Assembly (NCBI GenBank): GCA_049514215.1
Contig: JBEKVI010000010.1
Coordinates: 1 to 64,000 of the forward strand
Direction of reading: 5' to 3'
Length of the DNA: 64,000 nucleotides
Source: BOG-994 sp049514215
GTDB lineage: Bacteria; Pseudomonadota; Gammaproteobacteria; Burkholderiales; Burkholderiaceae_D
The notes under the pieces were generated by a model. It ran no database searches and was not told where the DNA came from. It was given only the letters and a program-made list of their open reading frames with translations. Position numbers and translations under genes: made by a program. Position 1 is the stretch's first letter; every line of letters starts with the position of its first letter. Shown here piece after piece: positions 26,740 through 35,384 of the stretch.

Positions 26740-26867
26740 GACAAGGATTCCCATCTTTCGTTTGCGCTTCACGACAGTCTAGTCGATTCTTAGTCTCATA
26801 AGAGAACGGGAGAGGATTTTTTGATGATGCCTCACCCATGATCTGGACGCATCTAAGGATAAGAGAT

Positions 26868-27179
26868 ATGAAACCCGATTCGCGCTCTCAGTGGACTCTG
26901 ACCAAAGGCGCCGTTCTGCACTTCGAGGTTCCCCCGGGGTCGGTGCTGTTTTGCACGAAGGGATCGCTTTGGATTACCCAGGACAGCGATCCGCGCGATG
27001 TGGTCCTTGCACCCTGGGACTCGTTTCAGCCGGACCGGGGCGGCAGTGTCATCGTCTCGGCCCTCGAGGCCAGCGCGCTGCGCCTCGAGGAAGCTTCCGT
27101 CAGCTGCGCTGGGTCCCCCCACCATGAGGAGGCGGAAAGAGATTGGGCGAGAGTGCACGGGGAAGCGCTGGAGGTCTAG
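26868..27179 (+). CDS. DUF2917 family protein
   Basis: 103 residues with the DUF2917 core: TLTKGAVLHFEVPPGSVLFC, KGSLWITQDSDPRDVVLAPWDSF and GGSVIVSAL. The family is a small cupin-like protein found mostly in Burkholderiales and of unknown role. ATG 26868 with AGGA at good spacing (a start at 26838 is possible). Its TAG lies one base before the ATG of the downstream acetyltransferase, whose ribosome-binding site is inside this gene, so the two are translated together. Divergent from the LysR regulator. Confidence 0.85.
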   Translation: MKPDSRSQWTLTKGAVLHFEVPPGSVLFCTKGSLWITQDSDPRDVVLAPWDSFQPDRGGSVIVSALEASALRLEEASVSCAGSPHHEEAERDWARVHGEALEV

Positions 27180-27180
27180 G

Positions 27181-27786
27181 ATGAGCGAACCACTGGGCGT
27201 TTTTCCGGCCCCGATAGGCAGCGTCCCATTGGCGCAGTCCTGGAAGCTTTCCGACGGCACGACCGTGACGCTGCGCGACGTGGACCCCGCTGACGAAGAT
27301 CGGCTGCGCGCATTTTTTAATCGTCTCTCGGAACAAGCGCGCTACGAGCGTTTCTTCCACGGCGCACCTGCGATCACCGAAGAGTTGCTGGCTTATTTCC
27401 TCGCAGCCGACGGCAGGCGGCACGTCGGGCTGATTATCACCGCCCCCGACGGATCTTCGATTATCGGCGACGGACGGTTGGTCACGACCGAACCCGGCGA
27501 AGCGGAGGTGGCGCTTGCGGTCGCCGACGCCTGGCAGGGCCGGGGAATTGGGCGCCGCCTCTTGCGGACCTTGCTCGCTTTGGCCCGCGAGCATCGGATC
27601 GTTCGGGTCCGAGCGGATTTTCTGTCGGAGAATCGAAGGATGATGGGGCTGCTTCGCGACGCTGAGTTCGTGTTTCGCAGGATCCCAGGCAATGCGATTG
27701 TCGGGAGCGCGTCACGCTCGATTAGCTTGGAGGGTCTCGAGATTACGGCACCCGGGCCAACCTCCCTCGAGGGCGCGCGCGCCTAG
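27181..27786 (+). CDS. GNAT family N-acetyltransferase
   Basis: 201-residue GNAT protein. The acetyl-CoA binding motif A is seen as VALAVADAWQGRGIGRRLL (Q-G-R-G-I-G), preceded by strand IIGDGRLVTTE. The N-terminus (SDGTTVTLRDVDPADEDRLRAFFNRLS) resembles the acetyltransferase domain of Pat-type protein acetyltransferases (Pka/YfiQ C-terminus), so a protein or small-molecule acceptor is possible. Directly coupled to the DUF2917 gene, with GGAGG about ten bases upstream. Confidence 0.88.
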   Translation: MSEPLGVFPAPIGSVPLAQSWKLSDGTTVTLRDVDPADEDRLRAFFNRLSEQARYERFFHGAPAITEELLAYFLAADGRRHVGLIITAPDGSSIIGDGRLVTTEPGEAEVALAVADAWQGRGIGRRLLRTLLALAREHRIVRVRADFLSENRRMMGLLRDAEFVFRRIPGNAIVGSASRSISLEGLEITAPGPTSLEGARA

Positions 27787-27925
27787 CCACGCTTGAAATC
27801 GCGGGAAGGCGTTGTCGCGCGAGCGGTTCGTGTTACATCGCACAGCCAGTTGAAACCAATCATTTCCTCACTTTAGTCGTCACTTCCTCCGCCTTAGAGT
27901 GGGCGCTTGCCCATAGGGAGTGACC

Positions 27926-28201
27926 ATGAAGAACATACTTTTCTTACTGCTTCTCGTGACTGGCGTTTGCCTGCAGCCGGCTCTAGGCCAGAGCTCGGTC
28001 GCTCCCGCCGATGGGACAGAACTGAACCAAGCAAGCGGCGTTCAGGGCGGCGGCCGTCCGACTTTTGAAGCGCTCAAGCAGCGGCGGCTGCAAGAACTCC
28101 AGGCACTGCTGCGCTGCGTGAGTGCCTCGAACAATCGCGCGGAACTGCGCGCCTGCAGGATCCAGCACCCCGAACGGACGGGTCACCCTGCCATCCAGTA
28201 G
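27926..28201 (+). CDS. Small exported hypothetical protein
   Basis: 91 residues; family not recognised. The signal peptide (KNILFLLLLVTGVCLQPALG, cleavage near residue 21) is convincing. The mature part has a Gly-rich stretch and a Lys/Arg/Gln-rich helix (EALKQRRLQELQALLRCV) with two Cys that could form a disulfide. GGGAG stands seven bases before the ATG. About 140 bp after the GNAT gene, probably its own unit. Confidence 0.6.
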   Translation: MKNILFLLLLVTGVCLQPALGQSSVAPADGTELNQASGVQGGGRPTFEALKQRRLQELQALLRCVSASNNRAELRACRIQHPERTGHPAIQ

Positions 28202-28364
28202 GTCGAAGCGATCGCACTCCGGCCTCGTGCACGCTCGGTTCTCCTCAGGGGACGTCGGGCTCCTGCGCGGATGAGCGAAGGCGCAATCACCTTCGCTTCG
28301 GCTATCATCGCGCCTGCGGTACGCCTAACCCGATCCGGGCGCGCAATGTGGATCGGGCAACAAC

Positions 28365-28691
28365 ATGGAAATTATGGCAACCAAGAAAGTAGCAACGACA
28401 AAAAAGGCGGCCTCGAAAGGTCTGACCAAAGCCGTACTGGTCGAATTGATCGCAAGCGAATTCGAGTTCTCAAAGAGCAGGGCCGGCGATATTCTCGACT
28501 TCGTCACGGAGACGCTAAAGAAATCGATCAAAAAGAGTGGCAGCGTGTCTCTGTCCGGACTTGGAACGTTTCGGATTGCCAAGCGCGCCGCGCGCACCGG
28601 CCGCAATCCGGCGACCGGCGAGACGATCAGAGTGAAGGCCTCCAAAACGGTGCGCTTTAAGCCCACACCGACGTTCAAGTCCGAGCTTTAG
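28365..28691 (+). CDS. HU family DNA-binding protein with Lys-rich N-terminus
   Basis: 108 residues (105 if the second ATG at 28374 is used). After a Lys/Ala-rich leader (KKVATTKKAASK) comes the HU/IHF fold: LTKAVLVELIASEFEFSKSR, then GSVSLSGLGTF, the R-N-P-A-T-G-E arm tip that intercalates DNA (RNPATGETIRV), and K-A-S-K-T-V-R-F-K-P. It bends and compacts DNA as a dimer. The basic leader is longer than in the standard 90-residue HU. A stem-loop follows 33 bp after the stop. Confidence 0.92.
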   Translation: MEIMATKKVATTKKAASKGLTKAVLVELIASEFEFSKSRAGDILDFVTETLKKSIKKSGSVSLSGLGTFRIAKRAARTGRNPATGETIRVKASKTVRFKPTPTFKSEL

Positions 28692-29054
28692 GCCGAAGAA
28701 GGACGCCAAGACTCGCCGTGCTCCTGACCAGGCCTCACCGGCCGGTCAGAGGCACCGGATCCAGCACCTTTCGGTCTTGCTATAGGAGAATGAGGAGCGC
28801 ATCCGCGGCCGCGCGCCCTTCCCCTGGGTTCCTTCGTTCCTAGGCATTTCCCCCTAGTTGGCACCGAAAACAGGGTGCGCGCCGGGGGAAATCACGGCAA
28901 AGACAAAAAGTCGACCCGATTTCCGGCGCTAATTGCGCGTTCGATTGGGTTTGACTTCGCTACTCTCTGAATCCAAGGACAGGCCGGCGTGCTCCGGGTT
29001 TCGATCCCAGGCTGATTTCCGCATCCGGGTCTGTTCGGACAGGAGGATTCGATC
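28692..29054. other. Intergenic region after the HU gene
   Basis: About 360 bp. The first part has the stem-loop at 28724-28749; the rest shows no gene. The last bases hold AGGAGG for the next gene. Confidence 0.5.
28724..28749 (+). terminator. Stem-loop after the HU gene
   Basis: CTGACC-A-GGCC / GGCC-GGTCAG, 10 bp paired with one bulged base and a 5-base loop. No T-run follows, so this could be a Rho-dependent end or an mRNA-stabilising hairpin. Confidence 0.4.
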
Positions 29055-29540
29055 ATGGTTAGCCAATTACTTCAGACGCTGTTCGCCAAGAACTCCCCGG
29101 TGGCCTCAGGCAACCAGGGCAATTCGGGCAAAGCAGACTGGGATGCTTACGACGCGTATGTCCCACCCCAATCCAACTCACGCTCTGAGCGAGGTCCACT
29201 GCCCGGCGCCGGGCCTGAAGCGCGTCGGCTACTCGTACAGATGTGGCTCGAGACCCTACCTTGGGCGGTACGTCCGATCAGGCTCGTGCAGACCCACGAA
29301 CAGATCGCCTATACGATCGCGCTTCATTGGAACGAGCAACGCGACCTGAAACGCTATATGGGACAACTCATTTTCAGCAGCGAAAACGCCAAGTGGTGCT
29401 TCACCCCCGAAGTCTTCCAGGAGCTCCTTCGGCTGGATCACTACATCGATGAGCTTAGAGCCATCGGCCAGACGGTCACACCCCTTCTGGCCGAACCCAG
29501 GCGATCCGTTCCCTTGGCCGTACAAGGGAAATCATCCTAA
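29055..29540 (+). CDS. Hypothetical soluble protein
   Basis: 161 residues, not recognised. No signal peptide or membrane segment. The first 50 residues are polar and probably disordered (Asn/Gly/Ser/Pro-rich). The rest looks folded, with conserved-looking aromatic segments LVQMWLETLPWAVRPIRLV and a helix YIALHWNEQ-like stretch, then KRYMGQLIFSS. The start is well supported by AGGAGG eight bases before the ATG. It is a single-gene unit, followed by an inverted repeat shared with the convergent dehydrogenase gene. Confidence 0.65.
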   Translation: MVSQLLQTLFAKNSPVASGNQGNSGKADWDAYDAYVPPQSNSRSERGPLPGAGPEARRLLVQMWLETLPWAVRPIRLVQTHEQIAYTIALHWNEQRDLKRYMGQLIFSSENAKWCFTPEVFQELLRLDHYIDELRAIGQTVTPLLAEPRRSVPLAVQGKSS

Positions 29541-29563
29541 AAAAGGGGTCTGCGGAGGCAAGC

Positions 29564-29594
29564 TGCCGCGGTCTTGATCCGGTTGACCGCGGCA
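29564..29594. terminator. Inverted repeat between convergent genes
   Basis: Perfect 10-bp arms TGCCGCGGTC / GACCGCGGCA with an 11-base loop, between the stops of two convergent genes. Reading on the minus strand, a T-run follows about 20 bases later. Probable bidirectional terminator. Confidence 0.55.
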
Positions 29595-29608
29595 AGCGAG
29601 CGGTCTCC

Positions 29609-31831
29609 CTAAGTCTTGAGAAGTGCGGGGTCGATCGGAAGGTTGTAGACCCTCTTGCCAGTGGCAGCGTAGAGCGCATTCACCACAGCCGGAGCCACGA
29701 CCGGCGTTCCGGGTTCGCCCACGCCCGTGGGTTTTTCTGTCGAGTCGACGATGTACACCTCGATCTTGGGCATCTGGTTCATTCGAAGCGGCAGATAGTC
29801 GTTGAAGTTCGATTGCTCCACGACACCGTCCCGGAGCGTAATTCGTCCTGATAGTGCCGCCGAAAGCCCGTAGCCGATCCCGCCTTCCATCTGGGCCCGA
29901 ATCACGTCAGGATTGACCGCGATGCCGCAATCCACTGCACAGACGACGCGGTCCACCTTGAATGTCCCGTCGGCGTTCACCGTGACTTCGGCCACTTCAG
30001 CCACATAGGTATGGAACGCCTCATGAACGGCGATGCCCCGCCCGCGACCCTTGGGCAGCGGCTGCCCCCAGCCCGCCTTTTGTGCAGCGAGTTTCAGCAC
30101 GCCCGCGTGCCGCGGATGCTTTTCCAGCAGCGCCAGACGCAGGGCGACCGGATCCTTTCCCGCGGCGATGGCCAGTTCGTCCATCATGACCTCAGTCGAA
30201 AACGCGGTATGCGTTGAGCCGACCGATCGCCACCACTGAATGGGGACTTTCACGCTGCTGTTGGTCGTGTGCAGATCGACGGCCAGATTCGGGATCGCGT
30301 ACGGCATTGTGGCCGCACCCTCGACGGATGTACTGTCCACCCCGTCTTTCACCATCACCTTCTCGAACGCCCCGCCAGCCATGATGGACTGTCCGACAAT
30401 CCGCTGCTGCCAGGCGACGACGTTGCCACCTGCGTCCAATCCCGCCTCGATCGTGTGGAAGTACATCGGCCGATAGTGTCCGGCCTTCATGTCCTCCTCG
30501 CGCGTCCAGACGAGCTTGACGGGCACCGACTTCCCGGAGGCCTTGGCGATGGCCACCGCTTCGAGGACATAGTCGGAGTCCAAATTGGCGCGCCGTCCAA
30601 AGCTGCCGCCGGCATAGAGCATATTCAGGCTGACCTGTTCGGGCTTGAGTCCGAGGAAGGCGGCCACGGCCCCCTGATCGATGGTTTGGAATTGTTCGCC
30701 GTTCCAGATCTCGCACGAGTCCGCGCCCACTTGGGCTACGCAATTCATGGGTTCCATGGTGGCGTGGGCGAGATAGGGAAATTCGAACTGGGCACTGACC
30801 GTCTTGGACGCTTTTGCCAAGGCGCTTTTGGCGTCCCCATCGTTGCGTGCGGATGCTCCAGGCGTCTGTGCCAGCTTCTTGTACTGCTCCATGATCTCGT
30901 CTGAACCCTGCCTGAACGCTTGGGTCTCGTCCCATTCGATCACGAGCGCGTCTCGACCCTTTTTCGCCGTCCAGAAATCGTTTGCGAGGACCGCAACACC
31001 CGTTGTCGCCGGGGTCTCGAATCTCACCACGTCGATCACACCCGCAATACTTCTGGCCTTGTCTGCATTAAACGACTTGACCTTGCTGCCGAACCGGGGT
31101 GGGTGGCTCACCACGGCCGTGAGCATTCCGCTGAGCTTGATGTCTTGCGTAAAGACCGCCGTGCCTGTTGTCTTCTTGACCGAGTCCTTGCGCGGGACAT
31201 ATTTGCCGATATAGACCCAGTCCTTGGGCTCCTTGAGCTTTACGTCCTTGGGAACCGGCTGCTTGCCGGCCGCTACGGCAAGCTGCCCAAAACTGACACT
31301 GCGCTTCGAAGCGGGATGGCTGATCACGCCCTTCTTCACCACGATCGCCTCCCTGGGCACGCGCCATTGGTCCGCGGCCGCCGCAATGAGCATGGAACGC
31401 GCCGCAGCTCCGGCCTGGCGCATCTGGTCGAACGAGTTCGCCATGGCCGTGCTGCCTCCAGTGCCTTGGATCCCGAATAGAAGATTGGCGTAGCGCTTGG
31501 TATCGGCGGGTGCGCCTTCGACGCGAATCTGCGACCAGTCAGCGTCCATCTCTTCTGCGACTAGCGTAGGAAGACCGGTCGAGGATCCTTGTCCCATCTC
31601 AATGTGCTTGAGGATCACCGTCACGGTGTTGTCCTGGGTGACGCGGATGAAGGGGTTGGGCGACCATGCAGGCGTACCGGTCAGTGTTCCCGTGGCGGCG
31701 GCAGTCGAAGCTTCGCTGGTCGCAGCAAAAACAGGATGACTGACGAGGGGCGCCATGAAGCCCAGAGTCAGGCCGGCCGACCCCTTCAGAAAATGGCGCC
31801 GGCTAAGGTTAAACAATTCGCTGTTGTTCAT
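29609..31831 (-). CDS. Molybdopterin-binding subunit of periplasmic xanthine-dehydrogenase-family oxidoreductase (IorB-like)
   Basis: 740 residues. The N-terminus carries a twin-arginine signal (S-R-R-H-F-L-K-G, then a hydrophobic stretch ending near A-A), so the folded enzyme is exported with its cofactor. The body has the duplicated aldehyde-oxidase-type layout of isoquinoline 1-oxidoreductase beta subunits: NPFIRVTQDNTVTVILKHIEMGQG at the start, GGSFGRRANLDSDYVLEA, and the C-terminal VGEPGTPVVAPAVVNALY, where the Glu of G-E-P is the expected active-site base. It hydroxylates N-heterocycles or aldehydes with the [2Fe-2S] subunit encoded just upstream. No FAD subunit or cytochrome gene is present. 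Confidence 0.92.
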   Translation of the reverse strand: MNNSELFNLSRRHFLKGSAGLTLGFMAPLVSHPVFAATSEASTAAATGTLTGTPAWSPNPFIRVTQDNTVTVILKHIEMGQGSSTGLPTLVAEEMDADWSQIRVEGAPADTKRYANLLFGIQGTGGSTAMANSFDQMRQAGAAARSMLIAAAADQWRVPREAIVVKKGVISHPASKRSVSFGQLAVAAGKQPVPKDVKLKEPKDWVYIGKYVPRKDSVKKTTGTAVFTQDIKLSGMLTAVVSHPPRFGSKVKSFNADKARSIAGVIDVVRFETPATTGVAVLANDFWTAKKGRDALVIEWDETQAFRQGSDEIMEQYKKLAQTPGASARNDGDAKSALAKASKTVSAQFEFPYLAHATMEPMNCVAQVGADSCEIWNGEQFQTIDQGAVAAFLGLKPEQVSLNMLYAGGSFGRRANLDSDYVLEAVAIAKASGKSVPVKLVWTREEDMKAGHYRPMYFHTIEAGLDAGGNVVAWQQRIVGQSIMAGGAFEKVMVKDGVDSTSVEGAATMPYAIPNLAVDLHTTNSSVKVPIQWWRSVGSTHTAFSTEVMMDELAIAAGKDPVALRLALLEKHPRHAGVLKLAAQKAGWGQPLPKGRGRGIAVHEAFHTYVAEVAEVTVNADGTFKVDRVVCAVDCGIAVNPDVIRAQMEGGIGYGLSAALSGRITLRDGVVEQSNFNDYLPLRMNQMPKIEVYIVDSTEKPTGVGEPGTPVVAPAVVNALYAATGKRVYNLPIDPALLKT

Positions 31832-31844
31832 GTGGGGTCCCCGA

Positions 31845-32303
31845 TCATGCGACCGACTTGGCCGCTTCGTGAATCGCGGCGCGAATGCGATGATAGGTAG
31901 AACAGCGGCAGACGTTGCCGCTCATGGCGGCATCGATATCCGAGTCCGTCGGCGTCGCGTTGCTGGCCACCAGAGCCGTTGCACTCATGATCTGACCTGA
32001 CTGACAGTAGCCGCATTGAACCACGTCGAGCTTCTGCCATGCCGCCTGCACGGCCTGGCCGGCACGTGTCTGGCCGACACCTTCGATCGTGGTAATCGAT
32101 TTACCCGAAACGGATGCGATGGGCGTCACGCACGATCGCGTTGGTGCACCATCGATGTGAACGGTACATGCACCACAGAGCGCCATTCCGCACCCGTACT
32201 TGGTGCCAGTCAGCATCAAGGTGTCGCGCAAGACCCAAAGAAGGGGCGTGTCGGGGGGTGCGTCCACACTGACCGACTGCCCATTGAGCGCAAACTGTGT
32301 CAT
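31845..32303 (-). CDS. [2Fe-2S] subunit of molybdenum hydroxylase (IorA/CoxS-like)
   Basis: 152 residues with two iron-sulfur clusters. The plant-ferredoxin-type Cys set is at YGCGMALCGACTVHIDG (about residues 38-54) with a downstream Cys near 75; the second, helical cluster uses QCGYCQSGQ and NVCRCSTY. Start at ATG 32303 with GGAGT upstream, not the longer frame. It lacks its own Tat signal and would be carried out with the large subunit, whose gene starts 13 bp downstream. Confidence 0.93.
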   Translation of the reverse strand: MTQFALNGQSVSVDAPPDTPLLWVLRDTLMLTGTKYGCGMALCGACTVHIDGAPTRSCVTPIASVSGKSITTIEGVGQTRAGQAVQAAWQKLDVVQCGYCQSGQIMSATALVASNATPTDSDIDAAMSGNVCRCSTYHRIRAAIHEAAKSVA

Positions 32304-32836
32304 TGATTTACTCCAGTACAGTTTTTTAAGGAGGTAGGATCGAACGCGAAATCGCAGCGCCTCGCGCGGTAATCCGACATCGACCCGCGGGCACATCGAT
32401 TCGCCTGGCGGCTGTAGAGGGCTTATGAAACTCGAAGTTGCCGTACGCGAGGCTCTGATTGCAGCATCCGACGTCCTAGTTTTAGCATATCCCCCGATTC
32501 TCTGCAGACGCGGGGTGTGGCGTGGCAGCCGCACGCGGAGTCGTCTGCTCGGCGCACCACATTGATGCCCTCACACGGTTTCATGGTGGGAGCGAACATT
32601 GCTGCAGCATGCGCAACGGATCGGGTTAAAAGCCCTGACTTAGCCTCTCTTTACATGCGGGAGCTCGCATCGCAATCCATGAATCGAGTGCCTCGCGCCA
32701 GCGCAGAAGCTTGGGAATTGTTGCACGGCGCAAATCCATGTTATCGTTAACTTGCTACCTGACAAAGCTGGCAGAAACAATGTCGGAGCACTTCCGGGAT
32801 TTGTCCACGCGAATCCCCAACCCTCCTGGAGCTTTT
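32304..32836. other. Divergent intergenic region
   Basis: About 530 bp between the divergent [2Fe-2S] subunit gene and the small exported-protein gene at 32837; promoters for both are expected. Open frames here lack motifs. Base composition is less GC-rich than the flanks. Confidence 0.45.
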
Positions 32837-33220
32837 ATGTTTTCAAAGCCTGTTCGCGCTGTTCTTTTCGTGTTGGCCGCCCTGTGTAGTACGACGAGCT
32901 ATGCCGACTCGAGCATCCCGCTAAAATCGAACTCCTTCGGCTATTTCACGACGCTCAATGGCGAAGTGGTCTTCACCTGCAACAAGGACGTTCCGAAGTC
33001 AACGACGCGAAACTGTCACGTGGACTCCGATCCCGGTTGGACTCCGCTGCTGGCCAACGACGCGGATAAGCCCGGTGGCTTGTTTGGGATAGCCAAGCTC
33101 GATGACGGACAGCTTCATTGGACCTATCGCGGCAAACCGATCTACATCGCTGCGCCCGTCGCCGGCAAGAAATCCCCTTACAAGATGGCCGGCCACAAGG
33201 CACTGTGGCGCGAGCATTAA
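32837..33220 (+). CDS. Small exported protein resembling the Yx(FWY)xxD-motif family
   Basis: 127 residues. Signal peptide residues 1-23 (V-L-F-V-L-A-A-L core, cleavage S-Y-A-D). The mature part resembles COG4315-type secreted proteins: an N-terminal strand ending in FTCNKD, two Cys framing a polar loop, then W-T-P-L-L-A, and a second half G-Q-L-H-W-T-Y-R-G-K-P-I-Y. Function of the family is unknown. TGGAG stands six bases before the ATG. Single gene between the molybdenum hydroxylase and the polyol locus. Confidence 0.7.
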   Translation: MFSKPVRAVLFVLAALCSTTSYADSSIPLKSNSFGYFTTLNGEVVFTCNKDVPKSTTRNCHVDSDPGWTPLLANDADKPGGLFGIAKLDDGQLHWTYRGKPIYIAAPVAGKKSPYKMAGHKALWREH

Positions 33221-33449
33221 GTCTCTGCGGAAATCATCTGCGGACCAGGTCGTCGGCCCTATCGAATGATGGACGCCGACGGGAGGCGCTTTAAGAGCAA
33301 GTAGAATCGGGGTGTAAGTCCAAAGCTCACTTCGAATCGACACGCTCGATGCAAACCATTCCCGACGTCAGGCAAGGCTGCTGCAAGCGGACACCATGGT
33401 CCCCACGGGCTCGACGGCTCGGCAACGGTGGGCGCGATCGTGTGCGGCG

Positions 33450-34373
33450 ATGAATCCGGAATCCCTTGATCGACTGCCCCGCTTCGTCGCCTTGGGCGAA
33501 GCGCTCACCGACCTGATCCGCCAGAGGGATCGGTTGTGGATGGCCATTCCCGGAGGGTCTTGCTGGAATGTCGCCCGGGTGGTGGCCCGACTCGGGATTC
33601 ATTCGGCCTTTGCGGGGGCCATCAGTAGCGACGTTTTCGGAGATGATTTGCATCGGGAATCCGCCGATGCCGGACTCGATGGTCGATTTCTCCAGCGTGC
33701 GCAGGCGTCGCCGCTATTGGCCGTGGTGAGCTCAAGCTCGCCGCCGCGTTATTTTTTCATCGGCGAGAACAGCGCAGATCTGCGATTTGATCCTGCCGCA
33801 CTGCCGGCGGGCTGGCGTGAGGTCTTGGAGATCGCTCACTTCGGGGGCATTAGTCTCGCGCGCGAGCCTCTGCTGGAGCGACTTCTATCCGAAGCGCTTG
33901 CTCTTCACGCGGCGGGCAAGCACATCGCATTCGACCCGAACTTTCGCAGCGTCATGCAAAATCGCAGCTACGATCGCGTGTTTCGCACGCTCGCGCCCCT
34001 GGCCAGCTATTTGAAGGTCTCCGAGGAAGACTTGGAGGGCTTGTTTCCCTCACTGGGGGCCCGCGACGCCCTGGCCCATCTTCGGGCCTTAGCCCCCCAG
34101 GCGGCGATTCTGCTCACACGTGGGGCGAAGGGGATGACGATCTTTCGGGAAAACGTCATCTACGAGCAGGCCGCGTTTCCGGTCGATGTCGTCGACACCG
34201 TCGGTTGCGGCGACGCGGCGATGGGTGGGTGGATCGCGAGTCTTCTTGGTGGCAAACAGTCGGACGTCGCGAGCCAGGCGCGTCTGGCCGCGGCCGCAGC
34301 AGCTGTCGCGGCCACCCGCATGGGTCCCTACGCGCCGACGCTTGAGGAGGTCGATGGGCTCCTTTCGTCCTAG
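33450..34373 (+). CDS. PfkB family carbohydrate kinase (probable fructokinase or ketose kinase)
   Basis: 307-residue ribokinase-fold sugar kinase. The N-terminal signature appears as GGSCWNVARVVARLG (about 37-51) and the catalytic/anion-hole motif as DTVGCGDAAMGGW (about 248-260); the usual form is DTxGAGD, so the second Gly-flanked position is Cys instead of Ala. Asp254 would be the catalytic base. It sits next to, and converges with, the polyol operon and AraC regulator. Phosphorylation of the fructose or xylulose produced by the dehydrogenases is the likely job. ATG 33450 has no clear ribosome-binding site; the frame is open to 33396. Confidence 0.85.
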   Translation: MNPESLDRLPRFVALGEALTDLIRQRDRLWMAIPGGSCWNVARVVARLGIHSAFAGAISSDVFGDDLHRESADAGLDGRFLQRAQASPLLAVVSSSSPPRYFFIGENSADLRFDPAALPAGWREVLEIAHFGGISLAREPLLERLLSEALALHAAGKHIAFDPNFRSVMQNRSYDRVFRTLAPLASYLKVSEEDLEGLFPSLGARDALAHLRALAPQAAILLTRGAKGMTIFRENVIYEQAAFPVDVVDTVGCGDAAMGGWIASLLGGKQSDVASQARLAAAAAAVAATRMGPYAPTLEEVDGLLSS

Positions 34374-34397
34374 CGACTCTGGCGATGCGTCCTTGGC

Positions 34398-35336
34398 TTA
34401 ATTGAGCTGGCTGCGATGCGCGGCTGAGCCAAAGCGGTTCTGTGACTGCCGTCGGAATTCGTTCGGCGCCATTCCCTTGATCTGCAGAAAGCGCCGGTTG
34501 AAGTTGGCGACGTTGTTAAATCCAACCTCGTAGCAGATCGATGCGATGTAATGGTCGGTCTCCATGAGGAGCTCGCAGGCCTTGTTGATCCGCAGCCGAT
34601 TCACGAAGTCCGTGAAGGTGTTTCCAGTAGCCTGGCGGAAGTAGCGCGAGAACTGACTTCCCGTCATCCCCAGTCGGGAGCGGATTTCAGGCATCGACAT
34701 CTCTGAGGTGCAGTGCTCTGCAACATAGTCGACGATGCTGCTAAGCCTGGCAAGCGACGCTTCATCCTCGACGCTTTGCAGCTGAACGGCCGAAAGCAAG
34801 CGGTAATCGGTGCAGCGCGCCAACTCGCCAAGGAGCTCCAAGAACAGCGAAAACCGCTGCAATCCATGCGATTGTTTGATGCGCACATAGCGATCGCGGG
34901 CTTGGTCGCTGATGCCAAAGAATTCGATCCCATGGCGGGCCCGCTCAAGCAGAGGCAGGATTTCGGCGAGTTCGGAGATGCTTTGCGCCGCCTGACGAAG
35001 TGGCGCATCCGAAAACTGGAGCACCACGTCCCGCAGTGGAACTCCCCCCACGGGTACGTCCGCGGAGATCCAATTGTGGGGCAGGCGCGGGCCGGTCAAA
35101 ACGAGATGGCCGGGTTCGAACGTTCCGATGTAATCACCGACAAATACCTTGCCCCGCGAAGCGACGATGAGGTGCAGTTCGTACTCTTCGTGGTAGTGCC
35201 AACGCACCAGCGGATTGGGGAAACCGTGCTCTAGGCAACGCACGCAGCCGAAGCTTCCAGGAGGCTCATAGCCCAGACTCGCCGTACGGCCGGCGTCATG
35301 CTCCAGCTCCGGCACACGGAGTCGATTGCTTGACAT
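34398..35336 (-). CDS. AraC-family regulator of the polyol locus (cupin plus HTH)
   Basis: 312 residues. N-terminal cupin with a sugar-sensing pattern (WHYHEEYELHLIVASRGKVFVGD, then FEPGHLVLTGPRLPHNW) and a C-terminal AraC DNA-binding domain (MSMPEIRSRLGMTGSQFSRYFRQATG, then ICYEVGFNNVANFNRRF). It closely resembles MtlR-type activators of mannitol/sorbitol/arabitol operons. It lies 48 bp after the SDR gene on the same strand, at the end of the polyol operon. The palindrome overlapping the operon promoter at 41796-41813 is a candidate target. Confidence 0.9.
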   Translation of the reverse strand: MSSNRLRVPELEHDAGRTASLGYEPPGSFGCVRCLEHGFPNPLVRWHYHEEYELHLIVASRGKVFVGDYIGTFEPGHLVLTGPRLPHNWISADVPVGGVPLRDVVLQFSDAPLRQAAQSISELAEILPLLERARHGIEFFGISDQARDRYVRIKQSHGLQRFSLFLELLGELARCTDYRLLSAVQLQSVEDEASLARLSSIVDYVAEHCTSEMSMPEIRSRLGMTGSQFSRYFRQATGNTFTDFVNRLRINKACELLMETDHYIASICYEVGFNNVANFNRRFLQIKGMAPNEFRRQSQNRFGSAAHRSQLN

Positions 35337-35384
35337 GCGACTGCCCCTAACATTCAGATGGACCCGGGCGCCGCGCCAAGAGAC

